Both the position numbers and the translations under genes were made by a program. Below are positions 59,478-59,798 of a stretch of DNA of 59,798 bases, one piece after another (the stretch's first letter is position 1; the number at the start of each line of letters is the position of its first letter). Origin of the DNA: Geothrix fermentans DSM 14018 (lineage in GTDB: Bacteria; Acidobacteriota; Holophagae; Holophagales; Holophagaceae); the NCBI RefSeq assembly GCF_000428885.1, contig NZ_AUAU01000023.1, positions 1-59,798 on the forward strand, written 5' to 3'. Under the pieces are notes generated by a model. The model worked only from the letters and a program-made list of their open reading frames with translations, searched no databases and was not told where the DNA came from.

Positions 59478-59547
59478 GTTCATCCGGGTTGAGCTGGGAA
59501 GCTGTTGTTACCACACAGCGGCTTTCGCAGAGGCAACCCGGATGAAC
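59478..59547 (+). repeat. 14-bp inverted repeat that covers the transposase start codon
   Basis: gttcatccgggttg (59478-59491) and caacccggatgaac (59534-59547) are perfect inverted copies with a 42-base loop. The right arm contains the ATG at 59542. In a transcript that enters from outside, the start would be paired and hidden. Confidence 0.75.
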
Positions 59548-59798
59548 CTCCACAGTTCAGCAAAGACCTGTCCACGAAGTCGAGCGTTATTGATCCGGCG
59601 TGTCCGGTGCCTGGGAATGACCGTCCAGGCAGCGGCCCAGGCGGCGGGGATCAGCGTCCGGACTGCCTACAAATGGCTGGCCCGATTCAGGAAGGAGGGC
59701 CGGTCTGGGTTGGATGACCGCTCCAGCCGGCCTTTGCGCGCCCCGACCCGCACCGAGGCAGCCGTGGTCGCAAAGGTCATCGATCTGCGGCGGTCACG
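59542..59798 (+). CDS. IS481 family transposase, N-terminal part (3' end cut by window edge)
   Basis: 85 complete codons are visible. The helix-turn-helix start reads MNLHSSAKTCPRSRALLIRR, then VQAAAQAAGISVRTAYKWLA, RFRKEGRSGLDDRSSRPLRA and IDLRR. Members of this family share N-terminal M-N-x-H-x-x-A, R-T-x-Y-K-W-L and G-L-x-D-R-S-S-R-P. The DDE core is outside the window. A weak AGAGG lies upstream of the ATG. Confidence 0.92.
   Translation, partial: MNLHSSAKTCPRSRALLIRRVRCLGMTVQAAAQAAGISVRTAYKWLARFRKEGRSGLDDRSSRPLRAPTRTEAAVVAKVIDLRRS

Larger units (their letters stand above)
59454..59798 (+). mobile_element. Left part of an IS481-type insertion sequence (right part outside window)
   Basis: CTAG at 59454-59457 is directly followed by a terminal stretch (ATGTAACTGCCAAGGAGG) and then GTTCATCCGGGTTG. 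The Bordetella IS481 element also targets CTAG and has GGTTCATCCGAACC near its left end, so the resemblance in target and layout is good (from memory). The transposase begins 88 bases in. The right end is outside the window. Confidence 0.72.

Overview
The window reads as GC-rich chromosomal DNA from a diderm, LPS-making bacterium. LpxK, TolQ/ExbB, TatA/TatC, lipoprotein signals and a secretin support the diderm reading. From the feel of the protein sequences I infer Acidobacteriota, class Holophagae (a Geothrix/Holophaga-like organism); this was not checked against a database. Genes are tightly packed, and many neighbours overlap by 1-4 bases. There are no rRNA genes, CRISPR arrays or prophage modules. 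Both ends of the window fall inside insertion sequences: an ISL3-type transposase C-terminus on the left and an IS481-type N-terminus on the right.

Region by region. 1-3.9 kb: IS remnant, a secreted Ada-like zinc-domain protein, a SPOR-NlpC/P60 lipoprotein, a ferritin-like di-iron protein, a cold-shock protein and a DUF1292 protein. 4-9.6 kb: a one-chain aconitase-family enzyme with the swivel domain first, translationally coupled to an unusual L,D-transpeptidase/Mur-ligase fusion; then a 240-bp structured intergenic element, mazG and a small membrane protein. 9.7-14.1 kb: a C4-dicarboxylate/tartrate module with a TtuC/DmlA-like dehydrogenase, a DASS transporter carrying a TolA-like Lys/Ala/Glu insert, and a DcuA/DcuB-type exchanger. 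14.3-19.9 kb: an AroD-AroE fusion, then a coupled four-gene set (degenerate NtrC-like regulator, MoxR ATPase, RodZ-like protein, unknown protein). 19.9-26.3 kb: an S41 peptidase of atypical composition, tRNA-Gly(CCC) with a nearby 16-bp copy of its 3' end, and a branched-chain amino-acid type ABC operon (livK-livH-livMG fusion-livF). 26.6-32.2 kb: a LytS/LytTR two-component pair, lpxK, free Met-R-sulfoxide reductase, a cNMP-FHA protein and small genes.

32.2-38 kb: etfBA, murG (behind three phased 21-bp repeats), tatC, tatA, an AtuA-C-terminal-like protein and UDP-glucose dehydrogenase. 38-46 kb: tolQ/exbB without a tolR partner, a polysaccharide deacetylase that appears to start at CTG, yaaA, a DUF309 protein, nadB, sdaA, a secreted SHOCT protein, a Sua5/YrdC protein and a Nudix hydrolase. 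46-52.3 kb: rpsO, tRNA-Leu(CAG) and a type IV pilus/type II secretion-like operon (pilMNOP-like genes, a secretin with a cohesin-like C-terminus, a pseudopilin). 52.5-59.4 kb: smc, an AT-rich gap with DnaA-box-like motifs, a TPR protein, a D-2-hydroxyacid dehydrogenase and ruvA, whose upstream region is cut by the IS481 element.

Themes: envelope construction (NlpC/P60, L,D-transpeptidase, MurC-like ligase, MurG, LpxK, Ugd, deacetylase, RodZ-like, TolQ, Tat), dicarboxylate and amino-acid metabolism, and many multi-domain fusions. The observations I would follow up first are the L,D-transpeptidase/Mur-ligase fusion, the transporter with a TolA-like insert, the degenerate NtrC-MoxR-RodZ operon, the phased repeats upstream of murG, and the AT-rich DnaA-box region between two convergent genes.
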